From assembly GCF_963169125.1 (NCBI RefSeq), contig NC_084796.1, forward strand, positions 214,027,948 to 214,091,947: a stretch of DNA of 64,000 bases. Direction: 5' to 3'. Numbering within the stretch: the first letter of the stretch is position 1; the number at the start of each line of letters is the position of its first letter. The notes below the pieces were generated by a model, which ran no database searches, was not told where the DNA came from, and saw only the letters and a list, made by a program, of their open reading frames with translations. Below are positions 1-10,900 of the stretch, piece after piece. The translations under genes and the position numbers were made by a program. This DNA comes from Humulus lupulus (lineage: Eukaryota; Streptophyta; Magnoliopsida; Rosales; Cannabaceae).

Positions 1-605
1 AAGTTGTCTTTCCTTGGTGAAAAATTTCTTTTTATTTTGACCAAGGGTATATCTCTGACTTGTTTTGTTATTTTGCAATCTGTCCTGGCCAAGTATCGCA
101 GCATTGCCCGTGCTAGGGCTAGAAACAATGAGCTCCGGGCCAATCTGAACGCTGCCAACACCGCCCTGACTGCCGCTCAAGAAGGCGAGCAGGCCGCCAA
201 AGATGCCTTGGCGGCTGCTCAGAAAAATGAGCATGATGCCAAGGCTGCTCTCACCTCGTCCCAAGAAAGAGAGCAGGCTGTAAAGACTACATCGTCTGCC
301 CTCTAGGCTCAAACTGGGCAAGGTTGATGAAGCCAAAGCAAAACTACTCGAGGCCGAGGCTGAGGCCGCAGCCAAAGAAGAAAAGGCGGCCTCATCGTCG
401 GCCATGGAAGAGATGTTTTACCACTCCTGAGCCTTCAACCCGGATGGGAGCTTCTCTTTCATGGGAGCCAAGCTGTGGGATCCATACCTTGCAAGATTCA
501 AGGCTCGGCTCTTGCAAAAACCATCAGAGACTGGTGAGGCTTTCGGAGCAGCTGAGGGGGATGGCGAAGAGGTCACATCTTCGGGGCGAGTTGATGGAGT
601 TCAAT
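1..605 (+). pseudogene. 3' part of a Tat-type accessory (antisense) gene
   Basis: The left edge is cut by the window. Residues from about position 88 form an alanine-rich coiled coil (repeats of the type AAQEGEQAAKDALAAAQ). At 301-306 there is a stop and then a frameshift; the reading continues in another frame (VDEAKAKLLEAEAEAAAKEE) to a stop at 603-605. One further in-frame TGA at about 426 stands where a tryptophan would be expected. The tail, FNPDGSFSFMG followed by a short acidic stretch, has the same layout as the end of the antisense gene of the Tat element at 23191-25658 (VHNKGVDYSYLGEAFDEL after a coiled coil). I infer a third, independent copy of that gene, here on the plus strand, so the parent element would run on the minus strand. 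Function is unknown. It could also be a gag-like coiled-coil remnant. Confidence 0.55.
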
Positions 606-1539
606 GATACCTCTTTTGTATTTGTCTATAATTGTTTAACAATTATTTTTATTATTATTAAACAATTGCCTTCGGGCTCAGTTTTTTTTTCTTCTCAGGA
701 TAATTTGCTTGCTTTATTTCTATATACATCTAACTTTTTGATCCATTTATCTTTCCTTTACTATCTCTCTTGTTTATGAATCCTTAGACTTGTACATTTG
801 AGATTTTAGGAATCGATTTTTAGAACGGGATAGAATTTATCGAGCTTGGTTATATCCAAGTTTTGTGTGTTGATTTGTATCATACCTGTTAAGAATCAGG
901 CCATGAACCCGGTTATATACCTGTTAATCTAACCTAACACACAATTTAAAAATATAATTCACATTCACATTTATATACATATAAACTGTTAGAGAAAAAT
1001 ATTCCACACAGAAAGTGTGTGGATATATTCAATAATACATAAGAGCATGAGTTACTCTACTCATTACCAATTGGTTTTGAGATAGAACCTCATGCTTCTT
1101 GCCATGCACTCCATTCTATTTCTAGACGACTTTCCACATTCTAACATAAACATATTCACATGTATATACATATACATATATCTAGCCTATCATACATCTT
1201 TTTATAAATTAACATCAAATAAAATTAAAAATCACAAATATAATTAAATTAACAATACAAATCTCTAAAATGAAAAACAAAATTTAACACTATCTAAAAT
1301 AACCAATTACACAATTAAAAACATAATTTAACCATTAATCAATCACAAAATATATTTTTTTAAAAATACCCAAGGCACAGGCTAGGGGATTATCCAAAGG
1401 CAAAGGCTCAGGATAATGATCCAATACCCAAATCTGAAAAAGAAAACAAAAAAAAAAGTCAAAAACCAATTTCCACCAAATACAAAATACACACATATAT
1501 TAAGAAAAAAAATACATATTAAAGGCTATAATAGCAAAA
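606..1539. other. AT-rich stretch without a recognised gene
   Basis: After the coiled-coil pseudogene the sequence becomes AT-rich with short A and T runs. No reading frame has recognisable protein content. Part of it may be 3' flank of the accessory gene or interior of the CACTA element that ends at 2364, but I see no left CACTA terminus here. Confidence 0.5.
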
Positions 1540-2364
1540 TAGTGGGTTTAGACTATCGAAACTTGGGAGAAATTGGCAAAAATCGGGTTGTGACACGTTG
1601 GAGCGACGAGGGGCGGCGAACAGAGGCGGTTTCTATCTTTGGTTTTCAGAGAAAAACTCCAGAAAAATTAAGAAGAAGGCTTGAAGTGGGGAATATATCG
1701 TTTGATTCTATAGCGACGACATGTCGTCATTATAGAGTATAAGTGAGTCGTCGATGTACAATACATGCACTGTTTCAGTTACTATACGTGGACCCTATAG
1801 CAACGACATTTCGTCGCTATAGACAAGGAAAAAGTACGTGCATTGTTTCAGTTATCAATCACGGACTTTATAGCGACGACAACGAAATTTGATAGTTGAT
1901 TCTTGGCGGTTGACTTTCCCTCCTTTTTTTTCGAGGGGTCAAGTCGTCGCTATAAACTGCAACTGTAACATTTTCACCAAATTTTTTGGACCCTATAGCG
2001 ACGACTTGTCGTCGCTATAGATGACGAAAACTGACAGGCAATTTTCGACAGTCAACTTTTCCTCCGTTTTTCCGAGGGGGCTATAACGACAACAAGTCGT
2101 TGCTATAGACCAGACATTTTGGAGGGCCAGTCTAGTTTTTCCTCATTCTTTCTCGAAGCATGTCGTCGCTGTAGGGCATCATGAAATTGGAGAGATTGGT
2201 CATTTCTTCGTTGATCACTACAGCGATGACATATCGTCGCTATAGCTCAATATTTTAAATAATTTTTTTTTAAAATTTTATTTGGTGGAATTTGTCTACT
2301 TTCAGTGACGACTTCTGTGTCATTGTAGTAGATATCATCATTGTAGGGTACTTTTCTTGTAGTG
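1540..2364. mobile_element. CACTA (En/Spm-type) transposon, right terminal region
   Basis: The segment ends in TTTTCTTGTAGTG (2352-2364), the reverse complement of the CACTACAAGAAAA terminus common in plant CACTA elements. Just inside lies a dense field of short repeats built on GCGACGAC...GTCGTCGC, which is the expected subterminal repeat structure to which CACTA transposases bind. No matching left terminus is visible upstream, and no transposase is encoded, so this is a truncated or end-only copy. The left limit given is where the repeats start and is approximate. Confidence 0.75.
1708..2345. repeat. CACTA subterminal palindrome cluster
   Basis: Imperfect palindromes of about 25-28 bp recur with the core TATAGCGACGAC-TCGTCGCTATAG. 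Copies or half copies lie at about 1708-1735, 1797-1823, 1868-1880, 1943-1955, 1993-2021, 2079-2106, 2160-2173, 2218-2245 and 2303-2330. Several are disrupted by C/T or G/A changes. Both arms of the palindrome carry the same motif, so each unit offers two facing sites. Confidence 0.75.
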
Positions 2365-4154
2365 TAATTTGATTTGATATATTTTTTTTCCATATTGGAT
2401 TAGGACATAAGTTTTTACATATATTTATCTTATCATTAGTTCACTTTAAGTAACTATTTCACATTATTCTTATAATTATTTTGATATAAGTAAATTTTGG
2501 ATTTTAATGTACTCATAAATAAGAAGACAAATCTACAACAATCTTTTACAAGTACATATTGATCGTACTAAAAATTATATGTACAATAAAAGTTGAGAAA
2601 GTATAGTAGATCACTCACACTTGGTATGACATGCACTTGACCTAGCTAGGTCCTTTACTCCATGGTTGTATATAGCTGTACGAAGTTATACCTAGATTTA
2701 TGCATGTAAATAAGCATATATTACTTAAAAAGCAAGAAACTTTAGTCCATATTGGCCAAATTTATATTATTTGCAAATTCAAAAGCAGCCAGAGCCAGGT
2801 ACCATCACCTAGCTATAAGTTTAAATACTAAATTATTGTGACTGTTATTAAAAAAAAAATTATTCTCATTTATATAAACAGTAACGACGGCCTGTGTAGG
2901 TTATCGAGGCGACTAAGCTAGCAATTAATTAATTAATCCCTTGCTCATGACTTTTTTTTTTTACTTTTCGTGCTGTTTTCGCCTAAACCCACTTCAAAAT
3001 ATACCTTATCTAATCACTACCTAGCTAGTTTCTTCTTTTATCAAGATATTTTAAATGAGGAAAACAAAACTATAACGTCTTACATAAGACTTGTTTATAC
3101 TACACAATTAATGGACATTTACCTTTGTCCCATAATTCCTGGGGATATATATGTACGTACCTAAATGTATATGGTCTCTTGCAATTTTCATATATATTAA
3201 TTTTAGCCATTAATAATTGTAAGCAGGATCACACTCTTTAAAATTGTGTGATTAAATTTTTTATCAATTATCATTGTCTATAAATATTATGTATAATTTG
3301 ACTCAGAGTAAAAGTAATTCTTTTAAAATAATATTGTATATTCATAATGCCCCTTGGCTCTATCAAGTGTGTTGAAAAAACTGTCAGTTTGCTAAAAATA
3401 ATAAAATGTATTTTAAAAGTAATTAATTTGCCAAAAATCCCATAATTATATATAAATGGGGTGTGGAGAGAGTTTGTGGGAGCAGAGTCATTTTCAATTG
3501 GAATGTGGAGATCAAATATTGTTGATGAGCATTTGTTTGCTTTCTTTATCCAACCCATGTGCTGTTGCTATATTATATTTGCCCATATATTGCTTAATTA
3601 CTCAAAAAAAAAAAATCACTGAAAATTTTTGATAGTTAGTGTGTCTTCAAAATTAAGCAGCAAAACTGCTTCCAATAATCACGCAAATCTTTGACTATGA
3701 ATTGCATTGAGTAAAAGTAAAAATAACTAAAGAGAAAAATAAAATTTCCCATATGGACAGAAGGAAAAAAAGGGAAACCTACTAAATTCAGTATTTTATT
3801 TATTTATTTATATAATTGTGTTGACACAGTTTCTAATTTATATATACCACCACATATGTGTGTAAGTGTGTCATCTCAATTATATATAATCTAAAGTCAA
3901 CTATTTAGTAAGACCTAATTTATAAAGCACATAATTTTTTTTTTTTTTATATTTTTAAGAGTAATTTGTAGCGAAACTCTTTAAGTAGTTGTTTTTGTAG
4001 TACTTAAATACTTGCGTAAAAGTTTGACTACAATATTATCAAAATCTTTAATTTTGGTGAAGTCATATTTCCAGCCTGTTAAGTCTAGCCAAGTGATAGA
4101 ACCAAGGGGCTATTTTTTTAAAAGAAATAAAGGTTATACTAATATATATCTATA
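2365..4154. other. AT-rich intergenic DNA
   Basis: No gene recognised on either strand. The stretch contains homopolymer runs, an AATT repeat near 2922-2938 and TATA-rich patches, and looks like ordinary low-complexity intergenic or long-decayed repeat DNA. Confidence 0.5.
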
Positions 4155-4667
4155 TATTATCTATATTTTTCACCTATGACACGTGGCATGGTCAAACGGG
4201 TCCATGGATCCTCACAAGAGGTTCGAGCCCAACATGGGCCCAATGAACGAGGAACAAGGAAACCTTGACAACCCGGACCACACCGAGCCTAATGACGGGC
4301 GAGTGGCGCGAGCATTATAAAGGGACTAGGACTAAGATGCAGGACACAATTACCTTCCCGATCACACCCAACCTACATTCTCCGGGATGAAAATTATGGT
4401 GGCAGACTAATTGTTTTCAAGTGACAGATCTTATCAAGAATCCAGGCGAGGTCTCCCCCATCAAGATGCCCACCTTGACAAATGAACCCAGGTCTTGGTA
4501 AACGAACTAAGACTTCAATAAGTGAACCCGGATATTGGTAAATGAACCCAGACCATAAGTCTAGATAGTACAAGCCTAGTCTTCCCTGATGTTGACGTGT
4601 CCCCGAGAAATCTGGAAGTTGGTCTCCCTAACTAACCTGCAGAATGGGGTACGCACGGAACGTACAC

Positions 4668-7054
4668 TGTAACGACCCAAATTGCTAATAAGGCTTAAGG
4701 GCCTTGATTAGTGTGCCTGGAGGGCATAATGGGAATTATGTGTGGTTTTAATGATTAAGATGCATGATTATGATTTAAAGCATGTTATATGATTATTTGA
4801 ATATTTGAGATGCATGACTATGTGTATTAGTATGCATATAGGCCCTGATTAGGTTAGAAGGACATAATCGCAATTGTGGCCATTATGGGCATAACTATTT
4901 TGATATATGTGATAATTGTCGAGACCATATTATTATGTGGATATATCTATGATCTGTGACTCGAAACGGTCCTAGTGAGCAAAGTAGCGAAAAAGTCATG
5001 GCGGGGATTTATACCCGGCTCGGTGTGAGCTTAGGGGTATAAATGGGAATCTAGTGAATATACTGGAGTTTATCTTGATTAATTAGGTATCGGGAGTTAA
5101 GCGGGAAATATTAGAGACTCTCGAGGAGTTAGCGGGAATTGGGGTAAAATGACTAACATGCCCCTAAGTGGATTAAAGGGTTTAGACTTAATAGGGAGGG
5201 CATAATAGTCATTTGGCTTACAGAAGTTAAGTATTACCAAGGCTTTATGTTAGTGGGAATTGTAGAGAAATGTGGAAGTCCGAAAAAGAAGGAAAAGGAA
5301 GGGAAAAGAAAGAGAGAAAAACAGAGAGAGTTCTCTAGGTCGGTTTATATTTCCTTCATCTGTTTCTTGAGGATTTCTCGAGTAAAGCTCAGAGGAGAGC
5401 TGGGTTAAACTAAGCATCAAGGATCCTAACCTAGGATTGAGAAATTGGCAAAGGTTTAGCAAGGATTCATCAGCATTTGAGGTAAGACTTTAGAGTTCTT
5501 CAGTTTCTGTTTCTGGTTTTTTGAGCTATGGTGTTTAAGTTGAATTGGATGGAACTTTAGGGAATTCAGGCCTAAGGCTAAGGTGGAGCAAGCCAAGGAA
5601 GTCTAGAGGCACCTTGAGGTCGAAATTCCACCAGAGGTATAAATTCTAAACTCCAACTTTGTTGTTCAGCTGGTTTCTGCTGAGTTTTAGTGCTTAGGAG
5701 TGGCTATGGTGAATTTTGAGTTTGGGGATGCATGTGCTTAAGTTCTAGGTATTTGGGGTGCTTGGGATGAGTGGAGATGGTCATAAGGTTGTTTTTGAGG
5801 TTGGGGAAGATTTGGAAGAGTTTTGGTTGAGGTTGGCTCGAGGAAATCGCAGAAGGGAAAAACTGGTGTTGGCCAGTCTGTGACTAGCGCTACAGCGCTA
5901 GCCTTTGGGCGTTGTAGCGCTAGGCCAAGTTTGCTGATGGGGTTTTGCTTCTGTTTGTAGTGCTGTAGTGCCCTCCCATGAGCGTTGTAGCGCTACCCTT
6001 CCTTCTGAAGGGAATTTTAGGGTTATTTGCAAGGGCTTTTGACCTAGGGTTTGGGGTTTGATTCCACCACCTTGTTTGGTGGAACTAGGACTTCCCGGGG
6101 GCTCGGGATTGGCCCCGAGGCTAGGTTTTGAACTTGAGGATTGATAATGACTTTGGCCCATGATTGTGTTTAGGTGAGCGCTAGGGCTCGAGGGGGATCA
6201 TGGTCAAGGAGTCGAGGGATCAAAGCTAGTAATTGAAAGGTAAGAAAACTGCACCCGATTATATGTTTGTGATGGGACTAAGTGCTCCCGAGAATTGTAT
6301 CGTGTCAATGATGGTATTACGCCATGGGACATGTAAAAGCGGCCTAAGAGTGTCGTACATAATACTTGCGCATAGGGCGCGGCTTGGCCACTGGTAGCCG
6401 AGGACAGCTTAACATTCACTGAGCTCGGCTTAAGCGGGTCGGAGTCAGTGGGATAACGGAGGGAGCAACCTGAGAGCGCTAGCCCTAGTTATCATTTGTG
6501 CAATGATATGAGATATGAATTGATATTCTTAGTGTGTTCAAAAATTGGTCATACTGAATGATTATATGTTTGAGAACTTGTGATGCAATGTGAGATGTGG
6601 ATTTGTCTGTTGATTGCTTATGCTTTGTTGTTGTGTTTTCTTGCTGGGCCTTGGCTCACGGGTGCTACGTGGTGCAGGTAAAGGCAAAGGCAGATTGGAC
6701 CAAGAATGAGATGGAGAGCTCCGAGGTGGAATGTACATAGCCAGCTGTTCGATCGCCATGGTCGAGGAGTGGATCAGGACAGAGATTACCTAATTGTCTG
6801 TTTTGCCTTAATATGGCCTAATATTGTGTATAAACCTTGTGTCTTTTGTAAACAGTCTTTAAACTTAATATTTTTGGGATCCCGTGTAAACAGATGATGC
6901 TCCTTAATGAAAATGTGTCTTTTGAGACCAAACCATTTTTAACCCTAGTTCCTTTATAGTTTCAGTAACACAATTTTAATTAAATGACTTGATTAGCAAG
7001 TCTGGCACTTTATAAACACACAGTGTAACGGTCTTGGCTATCCAGGGCGTTACA
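4668..7054 (+). mobile_element. Chromovirus (Tekay-like) solo LTR, copy 1
   Basis: It starts TGTAACGACCC and ends GGGCGTTACA, and is flanked by TACAC (4663-4667) and TACAT (7055-7059), a 5-bp target duplication with one difference. The empty site is seen in the other T1 LTR near 11408. The start ('aatttgctaataaggc' type) and the end match the LTRs of the full element at 30629-45051. No internal coding region is present, so this is a solo LTR left by LTR-LTR recombination. It carries AGCGCT palindromes at 5885-5995 and splice-donor-like GGTAAG sites at 5481 and 6239. Confidence 0.9.
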
Positions 7055-7313
7055 TACATTGTTCCTAGGAAACGGTACCACCATTACTCTGACAGATTCT
7101 GACCCCGGGATCTCCTTAGTGACCCATGCGGATCAGTCCGTGCTAACATACAAATGACAGTTGTAAGGCTTCAACACGCCTAAGCTGGCCCAATAGGCCC
7201 AGATTAACAACCCTTAATTATGTCACCTTTCTTGTATTATGACTCCATTATGAGAAATTGTAATTATATCCTTATTGGGCCCGGATTAGTCTGGCCCAAG
7301 TGACATGACTGCC

Positions 7314-7321
7314 TATAAATA
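7314..7321 (+). promoter_or_regulatory. TATA box of T1 LTR
   Basis: TATAAATA in the context GACTGCCTATAAATATGG. The same box stands at 11669-11676 in the right LTR. It is the best candidate for the sense promoter. Confidence 0.6.
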
Positions 7322-7557
7322 TGGTCAGTTGTGCATTGTAGCGAGGATCCCTGATTTTCGCTGGTAAGCAAAACGTTGCTGAACTTGCAGAATACCTCCA
7401 TTTTCAAAACTCTCTAAAGCCTAATACTAGTGACTCGTGGACTAAGGCTCATTAACGCCCCAACCACATAAAAATTGTGATCTCATTTATTTCTCAGTCT
7501 TTCTTTCTAGCTCTTATTTCTTAATATATTTATAATTTTTGAAAAACTCGGTAAACA

Positions 7558-7579
7558 TTTTGGTGCTTTCATTGAGAGC
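7558..7579 (+). other. T1 primer-binding site
   Basis: Directly after the LTR end lies TTTTGGTGCTTTCATTGAGA, almost identical to the sequence after the T2 left LTR (14952). Position and conservation mark it as the tRNA primer site. I do not assign the tRNA. Confidence 0.65.
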
Positions 7580-7619
7580 TGAAGAAAGTTTGAATCAACC
7601 TTGATCATCTACAAAAATA

Positions 7620-8006
7620 GTGAAAACTAAGGATACCGTGTTTGATCCTGCTCACCAGCAACAACAAGACAATGGAGAACCATTTTCAAATCAACCACTT
7701 CCTCAAGAAAAACCAGAGGATGTTCCTTATCATGGGCCCCTGCCTGACGACTCCCAGAACTTCGGAGAAGGGGGTGACTACGATGAAGACTACTACGAGG
7801 AGGACGAAGAGGGATATGAAGAACACGAAGTTGAGAATCCCGTTGATCCTGACGGGAAGGACGTGGAACCTGAGCAAGAGGATCTAGAAGTGGTCCATCT
7901 GAGGCAACAAGTCTTGAACCAAGAGACGAGAATGGCAGAACAGCAGGAGACCACCCACCAGATACAAGAGTCCCTCCTAGCTCTTCAAGCTTTTATTGTT
8001 GCGTAG
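7620..8006 (+). pseudogene. T1 gag N-terminal remnant
   Basis: An open frame of about 128 codons follows the primer site. Its first codon is GTG, and no ATG lies at the expected start, so the original start may be lost. The protein is acidic: residues about 50-75 are rich in D, E and Y (GGDYDEDYYEEDEEGYEEHE). A glutamine-rich, probably helical segment (EVVHLRQQVLNQETRMAEQQ) ends in a TAG at 8004-8006. This layout resembles the N-terminal part of Tat gag proteins, and the T2 gag has a similar Q/R-rich helical stretch. Capsid core and zinc knuckle are missing. The frame stops about 85 bp before the deletion junction with the antisense gene. Confidence 0.6.
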
Positions 8007-8097
8007 GGATTTGCAGCCAATCCCTCAGCCGTTCCTCCTCCAAGAACACAGCCACCTGTCCCACCTACAGGGACTGGCATGCCCAATAATGCAACCC

Positions 8098-9598
8098 CTA
8101 TCCCTCCTCCGAGACCCTGGCCTCGATCATTTCCTTCATCTTGGCCACTCGATTCGACATGTCCGAGTCACCTGAGATAGGAATAAAAAACAAATTAGTA
8201 ACAAAGGAATGTGGGTGACAGACAAAAGTAAAGGAAACATGCAAGTCTAAATTCCTCCAGGACAAACCCTCATCCATGGAATGGGCATGACTCAACTCTC
8301 CTAATGCAAAAAAATGAATTTGGTCTCCCATGTCTTCTGGGTCCAAAAAGCTGTTGTACTGAAGGAACCAGGACGGGTACATGAGGGTTAGCGTGTCTAT
8401 AGCAATAGGGCAAGGAAGCCCCATGTTGCTAATAGTCCCAGTCAAATAATCCCGGTATGGTTGCCTATTCCTAACTAATCCCTCAATATGAGGGGCTTAA
8501 GTTAAAACCGGAGGCATTTTACCTTGCCCCAAATGCTAACCCCGGAGCTCTAGTATTGGGTTGCCTCCCATCAAGAAGGGCATCTAGTTCCTCAAATTCG
8601 GCCCGCTCCTCACGGTGCCCCTACTCCATTTTCTTTTTCTCCACGTCTGCCTTGACCGTGACCTCCACTACCTCGATGTGAATAAGGGCCAGCTCCTCTC
8701 TCATGCTAGGATCCATCTTGCATTGCAGCCCCCGGAAGCTATGGGCATCTATTGATTGGTGGGCGGCAATCAACTTGACCAGCCGAAGGTTCTACGTGGT
8801 CACGAAGCCTCCCACATCTAGCTCCTTGGAACTAAGGGTGGCATAATACTTTTTTTGATCCAGGATCAACTTAGTGAGTCGAGTTTGAGCGTATGGACCT
8901 GTTCATTGGAACGTGAGTTTCCAATAAACTAAACAAAGGGCTAGATGAAAAATGAAGGACGACGACTTACCCACGCGCTGAAAGTCTAGCACCAGGGTGG
9001 GGTTCTTCTCTAGGAGGAACCCAGATGTTTTCAACCAATAGTGCCTGACATTCGGGGGATGTTTCCACGTGCTGAATGGAGCAGGACTAATGCCACGGGC
9101 CTTCAACTTATAAAACCTGTCTCATGTTTTGCCCTTAGAATTCAGTTACGACTCCAGATTGTAAAAGTACAACACCTACGCGGAGGTGGGTGTTGCGATC
9201 GCCTGCGAAGTGCAGAATATGTGCCATCCTACAAGCAATTTATACGCTTGGGGTAGAATCTAAAAAGGCACAATCCCCATGAACTTGAGGAACCGCGTGA
9301 AATATTCATGGAGCGCGAGAGTAGCTCCCGCACTGATATGGCCTATGCTTCAGGCCCTGAACATGCCCGCTCCGGTATGAGCCTTCTCTTCTCTCTGGGC
9401 CAGTCTGTTGTAAACGAGCCCTGGAGTCGCCTCTTCTCCGAGGGCCTTCTCCAGCTCGTTCAACGTCCAGTAGTTCCAAAATTCATTCTTTTCCTCGTCC
9501 ATTTCCCACGTGTTGCCAGTAGGAAGCTTGTGCCCCTCCAAGACTACGAAGCCCGCTTAGACCTCATCTTCCGGATGCAAAGTAACGCCATGACCCAT
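8098..9598 (-). pseudogene. T1 antisense accessory gene (Transposase_28-like), truncated
   Basis: Reads leftward. The first ATG is at 9598. The start region gives MGHGVTLHPEDEV, a stop, then LEGHKLPTGNTWEMDEEKN and, after frame changes, HISAGATLALHEYFTRFLKF, a motif shared with T2 (NAGATLPLLPYF). This pattern fits the plant family called 'putative gypsy type transposon' (Transposase_28), as I recall it. A KTSGFLLEKNPTLVLDFQRVG stretch follows. Two GT-AG introns are readable: 8970-8899 (donor GTAAGT, acceptor ACAG; exon resumes PYAQTRLTKL) and 8267-8172 (acceptor TATCTCAG; phase 1, joining SMDE to GDSDMSNRV). A 5' intron precedes the ATG (10020-9609). The 3' coiled-coil half is gone, cut at about 8098. 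Several stops and frameshifts. Biochemical role unknown. Confidence 0.65.
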
Positions 9599-9608
9599 GA
9601 TAAAAGAC

Positions 9609-10020
9609 CTAGAAGTGACAAGAAAAGCGAAAGACAAGCAGTTAGCACCAAAACCAAAGAAAATTAGTTAAGGTACAGGGATTCTCCTAAAACTACTTGG
9701 AGAGGTCCCCTTCGGACCTAGATCCGGGATCAATAGATATCCTAGGAACATAAGTCAGGAACTAAATTACTAAAAAACTAATTTACCCGAATGATTTTGA
9801 GGCATCCGAGTTCAATGATCTGGGACAATCAATCTCGCTTCACCAATCAAACTATCTATGGTCTGAGGTGTCATCTAGAAATCCAACCGTTCATCTCTAC
9901 CACTACCACTACCTAGAACCACCCTACACGATGGTCGCGGCCCTAATGGCTATTCATTCGCGAAATCAACATGGTAACAAAAATGACCAAAAGAAATAAG
10001 GAGTTGACTAGAAAACTTAC
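9609..10020 (-). other. Predicted 5' intron of T1 antisense gene
   Basis: On the minus strand the donor is ATA|GTAAGTTTTC at 10020 and the acceptor CACTTCTAG|GTC at 9609, giving 412 nt. The acceptor lies 11 nt upstream of the ATG at 9598. T2 has the same arrangement (472 nt, donor GTAAGTTT). An ATG-started frame of 65 codons (10240-10043) lies in the exon before the donor; whether it is translated is unknown. Confidence 0.5.
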
Positions 10021-10314
10021 TATGGGATAGTGGATCGGGAATTCATGTAAACTCAAGTGACAACGCCGGCAAGAATTTGGTCTTGAATCGGAGGAGGCGG
10101 TGCGGCAGTTCATCGACGCTTCTAGACCAATCGGCCAGGACAGAGTTGTCTGCTTGCTTGGTGAAAAAAGGCTTTGTCGGAAACAAATGGGCCCAAAGAT
10201 ACACTAACCGTCGGAGAAGTTCGTCAGCGACTTCGGACATACGAAGATTTAGCTCTCTGCTCTCTAGATTGAGAATTTTGGATCAGTAAAAATGTGGAAG
10301 TGAGCCTGTTGAGG

Positions 10315-10322
10315 TATTTATA
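10315..10322 (-). promoter_or_regulatory. TATA box of T1 antisense gene
   Basis: TATAAATA on the minus strand, about 717 nt upstream of the antisense ATG (9598). The T2 antisense gene has the same box at 26350-26357, 692 nt upstream of its ATG. The box is separate from the LTR promoters. Confidence 0.55.
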
Positions 10323-10745
10323 GGAAGAAAAGTCACTATTCGATCCAATGGTCTACGATGAGAATCCCAAGAATACCCTCATCCGACGGTCCCGGATGGG
10401 CAGAGGCATTAATTGGCCCATTCGAGTACTAAATCATGGATTTGTCAATCCATGATCTATGCCCCCCTCATCCAACAGTCCACATTAAAAATCCCAAAAC
10501 AATCCCCATCTGACGGTTCCGAATAGTATAGAAGCATTAAACAACCCATTCGAGTGCCCCAACGCATCTTTTCGTACAGAAGAGATGCTTCAAGAAATGT
10601 GCCAACACCCATCGGTCACCTCGGCAATCAAAAGATTCTCTCCATATTTCTAAAGCGCGAGTGGTACAAATGCACCATTAACTAGGAGACACGTGTCTAG
10701 AACCTTGGAATTGTGAAAGGACAAGGATCGACCATATGGCCCCCA

Positions 10746-10840
10746 AGTAAACAAACCCGGATCTTGGTAAATGAACTGGGATGTAAGTAAATGAACTGGG
10801 ATTTAAGTAAATGAACCAAGATACTTGTGAGTGATCCGGA
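10746..10840 (+). repeat. 20-bp tandem motif before T1 right LTR
   Basis: Four to five units of about 20 bp with the consensus GTAAATGAACTGGGATNTAA. Related units occur inside both LTRs (about 4479-4555 and 11222-11300), where the motif reads GGTAAACGAACCAGGA. Confidence 0.7.
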
Positions 10841-10880
10841 AGAAAGAATGCAAGTCTCCACCAAGTAAATATAGATGAAG

Positions 10881-10900
10881 ACTTGGGGGGGGGGGGTAAA
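10881..10900 (+). other. T1 polypurine tract
   Basis: ACTTGGGGGGGGGGGGTAAA, with a run of 12 G, lies directly before the right LTR. The T2 tract (26704-26717) is CTTGGGGGGGCAAA, so the G run has probably expanded here. Confidence 0.75.

Larger units (their letters stand above)
4155..7557 (+). repeat. T1 left (5') LTR, interrupted
   Basis: The LTR begins TATTATCTATA (a mutated TGTTATCC, compare 10901) and ends GGTAAACA. It aligns with 10901-11912 along its length once the chromovirus solo LTR at 4668-7054 is removed. It carries iterated 20-bp motifs at about 4479-4555 and TATA boxes near 4315 (TATAAAG) and at 7314-7321 (TATAAATA). Confidence 0.88.

Noticed and set aside
3271..3558. 95-codon minus-strand frame in AT-rich DNA
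   Set aside because: Composition follows the AT-rich background; no motif.
7642..7887. Second plus-strand frame overlapping T1 gag
   Set aside because: Shadow of the acidic gag frame, methionine and threonine-rich, no family match.
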